The position numbers and the translations under genes are program-made. The notes beneath the pieces were generated by a model, which did not search any database, was not told the origin of the DNA, and saw nothing but the letters and a program-made list of their open reading frames with translations. Below are positions 7,051-14,483 of a stretch of 20,351 bases of DNA, one piece after another (the stretch's first letter is position 1; each line of letters begins with the position of its first letter). Source of the stretch: Methylovulum sp. (GTDB lineage: Bacteria; Pseudomonadota; Gammaproteobacteria; Methylococcales; Methylomonadaceae); the NCBI GenBank assembly GCA_028713595.1, contig JAQTNZ010000004.1:1-20351 (forward strand). Direction: 5' to 3'.

Positions 7051-8259
7051 ATGCGTTACCTTAAAACCATACTGGCAATGGCTGCGGTCATTGCCACCTT
7101 GTCGCCACTTGCCACATCTGCCGATGAAAACGTCCAATTAGGGCCAAGACCTTTCTTTTTAGTTGAAGATATGGCACCCAGCGAACTTAAGACCGCCTTG
7201 CAACAATGCGCCAGCGGCCCGTTTTATAAAACAGATTTTGCTATTGGCCATCGTGGTGCGGCCTTACAGTTTCCTGAACATACCCAACAAGCGTATCAAG
7301 CGGGCGCAAAAATGGGTGCGGGTATCGTTGAATGTGACGTGACTTTCACCAAAGATAAGGAATTGGTTTGCCGCCATTCGCAATGTGATTTGCACACCAC
7401 CACTAATATTCTGGCAACGCCTTTAGCAGCCAACTGTTCAGTACCGCCTAACTTTGCCAGCGCGACACCGTTTGCCAATGTACAATGCTGCACCAGCGAC
7501 ATTACCGTGGCGGAATTTAAAAGCTTAAAAGGCAAAATGGACGCAGGGAACCCTAACGCGAAAACATTGGCGGAATATATGGATGCCACGCCCAACTTCC
7601 GTACCGATTTATATGCGGGCAATGGCATATTGATGACCCATAAGGAAAGCATTGAGTTGTTTAAAAAACTGGGTGTCAAAATGACCCCGGAACTGAAAGC
7701 TCCTAGTGTCGCCATGCCTTTCAAAGGCTTCACCCAACAAGAGTATGCGGCTAAAATGCTGAGGGAATACAAACAAGCGGGTGTTGCTCCCAGCAATGTG
7801 TTCCCCCAATCGTTTAACTTGGAAGACATCCGCTATTGGATTGCCCATAACCCTAATTTTGGCAAGCAAGCCGTTTTTCTTGAAGACCTGAACGTGCCGA
7901 CGGACATTCCGGCGGCTATCGCCAGAATCCCGACATTGGTCGCCGATGGTGTGAAAATCGTCGCCCCACCTACATGGGCATTAGTGACATTGGATGAACA
8001 CAATGCCATCGTCCCTTCCGAATATGCTTTGGCTATCAAAGCCTCTGGCTTAAAAATCATTACATGGACATTGGAACGCTCCGGTTTATTGAAAGATGGC
8101 GGCGGCTATTACTATCAATCAGTGACCGATGCCATTAAAACCGATGGTGATACGATGGTGTTGCTGGACGTGTTGGCTAAGGATGTGGGGGTCATTGGTG
8201 TTTTCTCTGACTGGTCTGCGACCGTCACTTACTATGCCAACTGCATGGGCTTAAAATAA
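7051..8259 (+). CDS. Periplasmic glycerophosphodiester phosphodiesterase family protein
   Basis: GDPD enzymes hydrolyse glycerophosphodiesters to glycerol-3-phosphate and an alcohol. The 402-residue protein begins with a Sec signal peptide (hydrophobic core [13 protein letters not shown], probable cleavage after residue 24, TSA|DE), so it should act in the periplasm. Family residues are visible in order: the GHRGA motif with His67 and Arg68, PEHT with Glu75, VECD with Glu94 and Asp96, the second catalytic histidine at 109 (CRHS), and TPELKAP with Glu214. ITWTLERSG near residue 341 matches the usual C-terminal WT strand. A cysteine-containing insert (about 110-150) lengthens it relative to the roughly 360-residue GlpQ. 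GGGGGA at 7040-7045 is a strong ribosome binding site for the ATG. No glycerol-3-phosphate transporter is nearby, so the substrate and pathway are not set by context. Confidence 0.9.
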   Translation: MRYLKTILAMAAVIATLSPLATSADENVQLGPRPFFLVEDMAPSELKTALQQCASGPFYKTDFAIGHRGAALQFPEHTQQAYQAGAKMGAGIVECDVTFTKDKELVCRHSQCDLHTTTNILATPLAANCSVPPNFASATPFANVQCCTSDITVAEFKSLKGKMDAGNPNAKTLAEYMDATPNFRTDLYAGNGILMTHKESIELFKKLGVKMTPELKAPSVAMPFKGFTQQEYAAKMLREYKQAGVAPSNVFPQSFNLEDIRYWIAHNPNFGKQAVFLEDLNVPTDIPAAIARIPTLVADGVKIVAPPTWALVTLDEHNAIVPSEYALAIKASGLKIITWTLERSGLLKDGGGYYYQSVTDAIKTDGDTMVLLDVLAKDVGVIGVFSDWSATVTYYANCMGLK

Positions 8260-8270
8260 TCTCTCCTCTT

Positions 8271-8308
8271 AACAGGTGGTTGGTGCAATGCCCGCCGCCT
8301 GTTTTTTT
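8271..8308 (+). terminator. Rho-independent terminator after the GDPD gene
   Basis: AACAGGTGG (8271-8279) pairs with CCGCCTGTT (8295-8303) with one G-T wobble. The right arm runs into a stretch of seven Ts at 8302-8308. It starts 12 bases after the stop codon. Confidence 0.85.
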
Positions 8309-8351
8309 ATAGGCCTTTTAAAACAAATGCTTTGCCATCAGCGTAAAGTTT

Positions 8352-8374
8352 AAAGCGATAATAAAACGCTTTTT
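8352..8374 (+). terminator. Possible second, weak terminator-like hairpin
   Basis: AAAGCG (8352-8357) and CGCTTT (8367-8372) form a short stem, and the right arm runs on into further Ts (8370-8374). The stem is short and only half G+C, so it could be chance or a backup to the terminator at 8271-8308. Confidence 0.25.
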
Positions 8375-8402
8375 AGCCTAACAAATCCATAAAGCCGTTT
8401 GC

Positions 8403-8431
8403 TTTAATTTTTAAGTTAAGCCTTTTATGCT
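8403..8431 (+). promoter_or_regulatory. Weak candidate promoter for the metallopeptidase gene
   Basis: TATGCT (8426-8431) is a 4 of 6 match to a -10 box. TTTAAT (8403-8408), a 3 of 6 match to a -35 box, lies 17 bases upstream. Transcription from here would include the whole structured leader at 8507-8580 and give a leader of roughly 190 bases. Confidence 0.25.
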
Positions 8432-8506
8432 AATGTTATCGGGTTGGGTACATTGTTGCTGTGTATTTTCTCCATCTGGCTGCCAAGTACAGGCGGGTTG
8501 AAGTAA

Positions 8507-8580
8507 GGTGTTTTTCAGAAACACCCCTTTCGGGCATGAAAGGCGAAACTATGGAATCCCCCCATCTTTGAGGGAGGGGA
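8507..8580 (+). ncRNA. Structured 5' leader of the metallopeptidase mRNA (three consecutive helices, class not recognised)
   Basis: Three stems follow each other with almost no gap between the first two. Stem 1 pairs GGTGTTT (8507-8513) with AAACACC (8519-8525). Stem 2 pairs CCTTTC (8526-8531) with GAAAGG (8538-8543) around the loop GGGCAT. Stem 3 pairs TCCCCCC (8557-8563) with GGAGGGGA (8573-8580), leaving one bulged A. The spacer 8544-8556 (CGAAACTATGGAA) is unpaired in this fold, although ATGG could pair with CCAT at 8562-8565 as an alternative. The structure ends 47 bases before the chosen ATG. It does not match the c-di-GMP, cobalamin, TPP, glycine or fluoride consensus as I know them. 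A cis-regulatory RNA is an inference. Confidence 0.5.
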
Positions 8581-8627
8581 ATGTCAAGACCAATAACCTC
8601 GATAATTTTAATTTAAGCGGACGTATC

Positions 8628-10085
8628 ATGAATACATATAAAATTCTGACAACAAAGCTGCTGGCCGTGGCGGCCATGACCTTAATCCCTTTAACAGCCG
8701 CGCAAGCCGTCCAGCATTTTGGTTTGGGAGCTTCAACGCCATTACAGATCGGCGATTTGCCCAGTAGTGGCCTACGCTCCAAACTGGAGCAATTGCCCGC
8801 CCAAGCCCAAGACAAAGCCCTCACCACGTTACGGAAATTGGCATTTACCGATAATGATATTCGCTATATGCAAGTGGACAAAAATGGGGGCGTATATTTT
8901 GTAGACAGCTTCTTACCACCTCCCGCCCCTGCCGCGGCCCTTGCCAGTGCTGACGCACAAGTCCCGTTAATCAGCTCTGCTGACGCGTTTTCACTGCACA
9001 GCAAAAAAGGCGCGAAAAATATCATTTATCTTGATTTTAACGGCATGGACATTACCGGCACGGCCTGGAACGGCAGTGTCACTACCTACAAAGCACTGCC
9101 TTATGATGTGGATGGTTCACCTACCACCTTCAGCCCTACCGAACTGAACAATATCGCCGATGTTTGGCACCGTATCTCCGAAGACTATATGCCGTTTAAT
9201 GTCGATGTCACCACTAAAGAGCCGAAAACCTTCGGCTCTACGGTCGGACGCATCTTAATCACTAAAAACGTTGATAAAAATGGCGTGGCCATGCCGTATT
9301 CCACAGCGGGCGGGGTGGCTTATGTTGGGGCTTGGGGATACTCCAATTACAGTTATTATTCGCCCGCCTTGGTGTATTACAATAACTTAGGCGGCGGCTG
9401 GCCGCCTTATGTGGCGGAAGCAAGCTCCCACGAAATGGGCCATAACTTAGGGCTGTCGCATGATGGCACGTCCACCGTTGGCTATTATGCCGGCTTGGGT
9501 ACAGGGGCGGTGTCTTGGGGGCCTATTATGGGCGTGGGTTACTACACCAACGTCACCGAATGGAGCAAGGGCGAGTATCCTGATGCCAACCAAAAACAAG
9601 ACGATATGGCGATTATCGCCGGCAATCTTAAGTACCGGGCTGATGACCACGGCAAAACTTTAACGACGGCGACCCCGTTGGTGGTGGACACGGCGGGCAC
9701 GATTGCCGCCACCAATCCCGAAACCGACCCGCATGACACCAATACAGCCAATAAAGGCGTTATCGGCAAGCTTAACGATGTCGATATGTTTTCTTTTTCT
9801 GCCGGTGCCGGCCCGCTGACAATCACAGTGAACCCAGCTTGGGACGCTTTTTATCATGACAACCACCGTGGCGCCAATCTTGATATTAAGGCGACCTTAT
9901 ACAATTGGGATGGTACGGTGGTCAAAACCGTCGATCCTTTGGGTGAAACCAATGCTGTTATCAGCACCACGGTTCCGGCAGGGCAATATTATTTGTCAAT
10001 TAAGGGCGTAGGCAATTCGGTCACACCTTATTCCACTTATGATAGCTTGGGGCAGTATTTTATCAGAGGTACGGTGACACCATAA
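8628..10085 (+). CDS. Exported metzincin-type zinc metallopeptidase with C-terminal PPC-like domain
   Basis: The ATG at 8628 is chosen because a clean Sec signal peptide follows (MNTYKILTTK, then a hydrophobic stretch, probable cleavage after AQA at residue 27) and AAGCGGA lies upstream. A longer frame from a GTG at 8508 would translate the folded leader. In the 485-residue precursor, HEMGHNLGLSHD at 268-279 gives the three zinc histidines 268, 272 and 278, the catalytic Glu269 and the metzincin glycine. PIMG (about 299-302) is a plausible Met-turn. NIIYLDFNGMDI at about 131-142 opens the catalytic domain. Residues from about 375 to the end (VDMFSF, TITVNP, NLDIKATLYNWDG, VPAGQYYLSIKG) fit a PPC (bacterial pre-peptidase C-terminal) domain, usually removed or used for substrate contact in secreted proteases. 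The target is unknown. The gene converges with the DUF1501 gene. Confidence 0.88.
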   Translation: MNTYKILTTKLLAVAAMTLIPLTAAQAVQHFGLGASTPLQIGDLPSSGLRSKLEQLPAQAQDKALTTLRKLAFTDNDIRYMQVDKNGGVYFVDSFLPPPAPAAALASADAQVPLISSADAFSLHSKKGAKNIIYLDFNGMDITGTAWNGSVTTYKALPYDVDGSPTTFSPTELNNIADVWHRISEDYMPFNVDVTTKEPKTFGSTVGRILITKNVDKNGVAMPYSTAGGVAYVGAWGYSNYSYYSPALVYYNNLGGGWPPYVAEASSHEMGHNLGLSHDGTSTVGYYAGLGTGAVSWGPIMGVGYYTNVTEWSKGEYPDANQKQDDMAIIAGNLKYRADDHGKTLTTATPLVVDTAGTIAATNPETDPHDTNTANKGVIGKLNDVDMFSFSAGAGPLTITVNPAWDAFYHDNHRGANLDIKATLYNWDGTVVKTVDPLGETNAVISTTVPAGQYYLSIKGVGNSVTPYSTYDSLGQYFIRGTVTP

Positions 10086-10098
10086 ACCACGTTTAATT

Positions 10099-10122
10099 GG
10101 CTGCGCCGGTTCAGGCGCAGCC
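10099..10122. terminator. Strong hairpin between convergent genes (probable shared terminator)
   Basis: GGCTGCGCC (10099-10107) and GGCGCAGCC (10114-10122) pair perfectly around a 6-base loop. It is midway between the metallopeptidase stop (10085) and the DUF1501 stop (10136). Neither strand has a clear T run after the stem, so it may stall transcription or protect RNA ends rather than act as a classical intrinsic terminator. Confidence 0.55.
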
Positions 10123-10135
10123 CATGGCACAAAGC

Positions 10136-11509
10136 TTAGGCCAAGTTCATAAAACCCAGATCAGCGGTGCCAAAACGGTTAAGGTGCGGAAAAATCGTTG
10201 CCAAATCGGTATCACTGGCTCCAAACCAACGCGCCAAAGTCGCCCCGTATTGGTCAACAGCTGTAGTGGGGATCAAGCGTCCATAGCTGGCATCATCAAC
10301 CCCATCAATAATCTGGCTGGGGAACTTGCCGTAAACATCACCACCCAACACCGAACCACCGGCGATCATCTGCACGTTGCCCCACGCATGGTCGCTGCCA
10401 TCACTATTGGTGGTTAGAGTGCGCCCAAAGTCCGACAGGGTGAAGCTGGTCACGTCCGTGCCTATGCCAAATTCATCCATGGTGCTATGGAAAGCCGCCA
10501 TTGCTGAAGACAAGTCGCTAATCAGGGCGTTATGGCGTGTCGTTTGACCGTCATGGGTGTCATAACCGCCTTGCACCACATAAAAGACCTGCCGCTTTAC
10601 GCCAAAAGTATTCCTGACACTGATCATCCTAGCCACCATTTGCAGTTGTTGCGCCAAATAAGAACCCGGCCAGATACCTGTCCCAATTGAACTGTTTGCC
10701 AGTGCGGAAATTAAGGTTTGGCTTAAGCCGATGGATTTTGTCACTGACCGGGCCAATTCCTGCTCCAGCAAATTACCGTTAGTCAATGACAAGCCGAGCA
10801 TTTTTTTAAATGTCTTGGTACGGGGGTCAGTGGCACCGCCCGAAGTCACATAAAAATTGTTGACCCCAGAAGGGCTCATATAATAAGGCAGACTACTGGT
10901 GCCGACCTGGAACAAACTGTTGCCGGCGACCGACACCCCTAACGGTAAAACGCTGCTGCCATTGAGACCGCCGAGCAAATCGGCGATACGCCCACCCCAG
11001 CCAATTTTTTCAAGCGCATCCAATTGGCAGGACATGCCCTGGTCGGATTGGTCGCTATGGGAATAAAGCTGTGGCGGCAAATTGCTGCCTGCCAGATAAG
11101 TTTTTTTAGTGGTGGGTTCCAATAAAGTGCCGACATTGGCCAAAAACGCCAATTGCCCCTTGTTATACAGGCTTTGGAAACCGGGCGCATTGGTGGATAC
11201 GGCGTAAGTGTCGCTACCGCTGGCATTAAGGGCCAATAATTGGTCGCTAGTGAACGCCAAATTGCCCCGTGCGGTTTTATAGGTTTGGTAGCGGGTGGCG
11301 TCGCTGGGTATCAGGACATTGTAGCCGTCATTGCCACCTGCCAAAAAAATGCACACCAAAGCGCGGTAATCTTGGCTGGCGGCTTGTGTCGCCGCCGCCT
11401 GCGCCGCCGCCAACAGACCCAGAGCCGCATTCCGGTTAGCCAACCCGGCCGCCGTTGCCACCGCACAGTGCAAAAAATTGCGGCGCGACCAATGTTTAGA
11501 TGCTGACAT
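10136..11509 (-). CDS. DUF1501 family protein, Tat-exported
   Basis: The 457-residue protein starts with a twin-arginine signal, SRRNFLHCAVATAAGLA (Arg9 and Arg10), so it is probably folded in the cytoplasm before export. Family features follow: VCIFLAGGNDGYNVLIPSD near residue 51, GYDTHDGQTTRHN in the middle, then TLSDFGRTLTTNSDGSDHAWGN and the GG pair. I recall DUF1501 being placed with the alkaline phosphatase/sulfatase-like superfamily, where Asp and His clusters such as these bind metal; no activity is established. AAGGAA at 11516-11521 is a good ribosome binding site for the ATG at 11507-11509. The gene lies 14 bases downstream of the DUF1800 gene on the same strand. These two families are commonly neighbours, and this looks like a two-gene operon. 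Confidence 0.92.
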   Translation of the reverse strand: MSASKHWSRRNFLHCAVATAAGLANRNAALGLLAAAQAAATQAASQDYRALVCIFLAGGNDGYNVLIPSDATRYQTYKTARGNLAFTSDQLLALNASGSDTYAVSTNAPGFQSLYNKGQLAFLANVGTLLEPTTKKTYLAGSNLPPQLYSHSDQSDQGMSCQLDALEKIGWGGRIADLLGGLNGSSVLPLGVSVAGNSLFQVGTSSLPYYMSPSGVNNFYVTSGGATDPRTKTFKKMLGLSLTNGNLLEQELARSVTKSIGLSQTLISALANSSIGTGIWPGSYLAQQLQMVARMISVRNTFGVKRQVFYVVQGGYDTHDGQTTRHNALISDLSSAMAAFHSTMDEFGIGTDVTSFTLSDFGRTLTTNSDGSDHAWGNVQMIAGGSVLGGDVYGKFPSQIIDGVDDASYGRLIPTTAVDQYGATLARWFGASDTDLATIFPHLNRFGTADLGFMNLA

Positions 11510-11523
11510 GATAAATTCCTTGT

Positions 11524-13197
11524 TTAGCGTTGGATAAGGTAATGGGGGGAGCTTATGACGAGATATAAGGCTTCCAAGGAGCGGGTCACGCCGTTCCCGG
11601 CACCGTTTTTATAATCCAGAGAGCGTATATAAGCCGTCAATACGGTTTTGACATCAGCGGGCAGTTTGTTGCCCGTGAACATCAAATCTAAATAATTCAC
11701 CAAATCCACCGGCACTTTCGCACGTTTGCTCAAATTGTTGATGTTTATCAGGACGCTAAACGGATCGGCGTAAGGGTTGCCTTTATAGTGCCATTGGATG
11801 AGGCCAAACAACTCATTATAAAAACGGGTGTTATTGGCATCATTGACCAACTGGAATTCAGGGGCGAACAGGCCTTGGTCATTAATCGGCCCGCTGGGGG
11901 CAAAATCGGGGCGGAAAAAATTGAAGACACTGCCCGCCGACAACGCCGCTTGGCCGATGGTCGAGTCAGGGTAATAATAGGGCAATCGGCCATCCGCCGC
12001 TTGTCCGTCCAATGCCCGCCACAAATGCGTCAGCACCAGCAGGGGTTCACGCAATTTGCCAAACTTGGGGTTGCTGTGGGTTCCGCCCAACGCTTCGGGG
12101 TCGAGCAACACGGCGGTGATGACGGCTTTCATATCGCCCCTGACCCCGCTACCGTTATCATTAAAGGCTTCGGCGACCCGTTTGATGTAATCAGGTGACG
12201 GGTTGCTGGTCACTAGGCGTTGGATAAGCCGTCGGCCAATAAACGGGCCGACATTGGGATGGTTAAACAAGGTGTCCAGCAAGATTTTCAAATCAGCCGG
12301 GGCTTTGCCTTGGGCAGGCACGGGGGTATTGTTGAGGATGGTTTTTAGGCTTCGGTCATGATAGTCCTCAAAGGGTTTCATTTCGATACGCCAGTCGATA
12401 CCGTTAAAAAACGACACCGCATCCCCCAAAGCCCACCCCGTCAACACTTTTGCCGAGTTTTCGACATCGGTTTGGCTGTAAGTCGGGATGGTGTTGCCAG
12501 CTTGCAATAAAGGCGTGCCATCGGTATCCAGTTGCAACAAGCCAATGGTGAACAGCTGCATGACTTCGCGGGCATAGTTTTCGTCAGCACGGATACCGAG
12601 CTTACGGTTGGCCTTTTGGTTATGCAGCATCGACAAATAACTGCCCATGGCCGGCGATAAGGTGACTTGTTCGAGAATATCGCGGAAATTGCCAAAACTA
12701 TTGCGCACCAGGATATCATAATAAACCGCCAAGGCATTGGTGGCGATGCCCGAACCGACATCGGAAACCACAAACACTTCCGATAAGGCAAACGCCACGC
12801 GCTGGCGTAGCTGGTCAGGGGCGGTGACCGCATGGCGGAACCAGACTTCCATACGGTTTTCGCGCTGGTTATTGTTTTGGGTTTCGTTTAATACCGCCAG
12901 ATGGCAAGACGCGTTCATCGCCAATTGCTCATCGACCCAAGCTTGCAACGTCATTTTGCTAAGATGGTTGACATCCCTAGGCCCCGCCCCAAATGTCGCC
13001 ATATTCAGAAAACGCACCGCCACCGCTTGTGGGGTGACTGACGGGACATCAGGGGTGGTCGGATAAACGGGGGCCGCCAAGGGATCGAAACATTCAGCCG
13101 GAGTAGCGGCCTGGGCTATGCCCGCCAACAGGCCGCCCAGCAACAGCCCCAGCCTTAAGGTTTTAGCCGCAACCCGGCGGCCATTTATGCTTGTCAT
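11524..13197 (-). CDS. DUF1800 family exported protein
   Basis: The 557-residue protein has a signal peptide (basic start MTSINGRRVAAKTLR, hydrophobic core LGLLLGGLLAGIAQA, cleavage probably near residue 30). The body matches DUF1800: AVRFLNMATFGAGPRDVNHL near the start, the characteristic DENYAREVMQLFTIGLLQLD, then QTDVENSAKVLTGWAL, FIGRRLIQRLVTSNPSPDYI and LREPLLVLTHLWRAL. No catalytic residue set is known for the family. AAGGA upstream of the ATG at 13195-13197 serves as ribosome binding site. It is the first gene of a pair with the DUF1501 gene and has a good sigma70-like promoter about 80 bases upstream. Why the two proteins are made together is unknown; a joint envelope or extracellular role is the simplest reading. 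Confidence 0.92.
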   Translation of the reverse strand: MTSINGRRVAAKTLRLGLLLGGLLAGIAQAATPAECFDPLAAPVYPTTPDVPSVTPQAVAVRFLNMATFGAGPRDVNHLSKMTLQAWVDEQLAMNASCHLAVLNETQNNNQRENRMEVWFRHAVTAPDQLRQRVAFALSEVFVVSDVGSGIATNALAVYYDILVRNSFGNFRDILEQVTLSPAMGSYLSMLHNQKANRKLGIRADENYAREVMQLFTIGLLQLDTDGTPLLQAGNTIPTYSQTDVENSAKVLTGWALGDAVSFFNGIDWRIEMKPFEDYHDRSLKTILNNTPVPAQGKAPADLKILLDTLFNHPNVGPFIGRRLIQRLVTSNPSPDYIKRVAEAFNDNGSGVRGDMKAVITAVLLDPEALGGTHSNPKFGKLREPLLVLTHLWRALDGQAADGRLPYYYPDSTIGQAALSAGSVFNFFRPDFAPSGPINDQGLFAPEFQLVNDANNTRFYNELFGLIQWHYKGNPYADPFSVLININNLSKRAKVPVDLVNYLDLMFTGNKLPADVKTVLTAYIRSLDYKNGAGNGVTRSLEALYLVISSPHYLIQR

Positions 13198-13275
13198 TGC
13201 TTTAGTCCTTTCATCAGTACCACACCAATCATCTCAATTGCGTCCCAAATTCATGCAAACGCAGGTTCAAAGAAG

Positions 13276-13303
13276 AGTCTAGTAAACTTTGGGAGGGAGT
13301 CAA
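13276..13303 (-). promoter_or_regulatory. Sigma70-like promoter of the DUF1800-DUF1501 operon
   Basis: On the minus strand TTGACT (13298-13303, 5 of 6 matches) and TAGACT (13276-13281, 4 of 6) are separated by 16 bases. The start point would be near 13269, giving a leader of about 72 bases before the DUF1800 ATG. Confidence 0.6.
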
Positions 13304-13351
13304 GGAAATGTTTGACCGGATGGACTTTATCCAGATGAACGGGGATGCCCA

Positions 13352-13369
13352 CCTTAAAGGGCTTTAAGG
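13352..13369. terminator. Palindrome just after ybeD (possible terminator without a T run)
   Basis: CCTTAAAG (13352-13359) and CTTTAAGG (13362-13369) are perfect inverted copies, lying 12 bases past the ybeD stop codon. No run of Ts follows on the minus strand, so termination here is uncertain. Confidence 0.35.
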
Positions 13370-13380
13370 CGGGAAAAGGC

Positions 13381-13644
13381 TTACAGTGCGAACAGGATCA
13401 GGGGATGGTCAGTCAAATCCTGATAAATCGCATCCAGTTGTTGCTTGCTGGTGGCTTCAATGGTGGCGGTAATGGCTAAAAACTTGCCGTCCTTGCTGGG
13501 ACGGGTTTTGATGTGGCTATGGTTAACGTCCGGCGCGTGGCGGCGGACAATCTCTATGACCAACACATCCAATTCAATATCGTTTTTGCCCATCGCCTTA
13601 ATCGGGAAGGTGCAGGGAAATTCAAAAAGGGTTTCTTCACTCAT
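13381..13644 (-). CDS. ybeD: YbeD/DUF493 family small protein
   Basis: The 87-residue protein matches the YbeD (DUF493) family in length and in key stretches: FEFPCTFPIKAMG at residues 7-19, VIEIVRRHAPDV in the middle, SKDGKFLAITATIEATSKQQLDAIYQDLTDHPLILFAL to the end. The fold is ACT-like and a regulatory role has been proposed, but function is not settled. Its ATG overlaps the stop codon of the upstream aminotransferase gene by four bases (ATGA). No Shine-Dalgarno sequence is visible, so translation is probably coupled. In many Gammaproteobacteria ybeD follows dacA and precedes lipB; here an aminotransferase gene sits between dacA and ybeD, and lipB does not follow. Confidence 0.92.
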   Translation of the reverse strand: MSEETLFEFPCTFPIKAMGKNDIELDVLVIEIVRRHAPDVNHSHIKTRPSKDGKFLAITATIEATSKQQLDAIYQDLTDHPLILFAL

Positions 13645-14483
13645 AATAAGGATTGTTTATACGCTTGTAAAAGGCCGTTCATCGTATGCCAAAGCGGGCC
13701 GGGCACGCCCTCACCGACCTTAACGCCGTCCAATTCGACAACTGCGATGATCTCACGGGTCGAGCTAGTGACCCAAATTTCGCTGGCACAGTTCAATTGC
13801 GCCACACTGATGGCATCTTCACGCCACGCCACACTATTTTTCTCCGCCAACTCCAATAGCACATCACGGGTAATGCCGGGCAATATCGCGTTACCCTTAG
13901 GTGGCGTGACTAACACCCCGTCAAGCACCACAAACACATTGCTGGCCGCGCCTTCGGTGACATAACCGTCCTTAACCAGGATAGCTTCGGCACTGCCTTG
14001 GTCTAACGCCGCTTGCCGGTGCAGGATATTGGCCAGCAAAGTGATGGCCTTGGCATGGCACAGTTTCCAGCGGCTATCGTCCATAGTCACTGCGGCAATG
14101 CCGGTGTCGGTATCGGCAAACGGCAGAATATCCGAACACATCACAAAAACTGTCGGGGCGACGTTTGCAGGAAAGGCATGATCCCTTTTCGGGGCAACGC
14201 CACGCGTAATTTGCAGATAAATATATTGGTTTTTGTCCGCCGCCAACAACGGGGCAAAAATCGCTTGCCATTGGTCACGGCTGTGCGGGTTGGTCAGGCG
14301 GATGGCCGCCAAACTGTTTTCCAAACGCTGCAAATGGTCATCAAGACGGAACAGCTTGCCGTAATAGGCGGGGATCACTTCATAAACGCCATCGCCAAAC
14401 AAAAAACCGCGATCCAACACCGATATTTTGGCTTCCGCCAAAGGCATGTAGCTGCCATTCAAATAGACCGCCTTACTTGCCAT
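13641..14483 (-). CDS. dat: D-amino acid aminotransferase (fold type IV PLP enzyme)
   Basis: D-amino acid transaminase interconverts D-alanine and alpha-ketoglutarate with pyruvate and D-glutamate, using pyridoxal phosphate in the cytoplasm. At 280 residues it has the normal length for fold type IV enzymes. LDRGFLFGDGVYEVIPAYYGKLFRLDDHLQRL at the N-terminus is the family signature. Lys145 (CHAKAITLLANIL) is the predicted PLP lysine and Glu177 (VTEGAASNVFVV) the cofactor-tuning glutamate, matching their positions in the Bacillus enzyme. TRGVAPKRDHAFP at 93-105 resembles the substrate carboxylate site of D-specific enzymes rather than the branched-chain type. A 4-amino-4-deoxychorismate lyase or branched-chain aminotransferase is less likely. 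The gene overlaps dacA by 11 bases and ybeD by 4, so all three are probably one transcript. Confidence 0.85.
   Translation of the reverse strand: MASKAVYLNGSYMPLAEAKISVLDRGFLFGDGVYEVIPAYYGKLFRLDDHLQRLENSLAAIRLTNPHSRDQWQAIFAPLLAADKNQYIYLQITRGVAPKRDHAFPANVAPTVFVMCSDILPFADTDTGIAAVTMDDSRWKLCHAKAITLLANILHRQAALDQGSAEAILVKDGYVTEGAASNVFVVLDGVLVTPPKGNAILPGITRDVLLELAEKNSVAWREDAISVAQLNCASEIWVTSSTREIIAVVELDGVKVGEGVPGPLWHTMNGLLQAYKQSLL

Noticed and set aside
8507..8580. Cyclic di-GMP (GEMM) riboswitch
   Set aside because: The conserved GACGCAAAGC core and the GNRA tetraloop-receptor layout are absent.
8508..8627. N-terminal extension of the metallopeptidase from a GTG at 8508
   Set aside because: It would translate the structured leader and put 40 polar residues ahead of a normal signal peptide. 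The ATG at 8628 is better placed.
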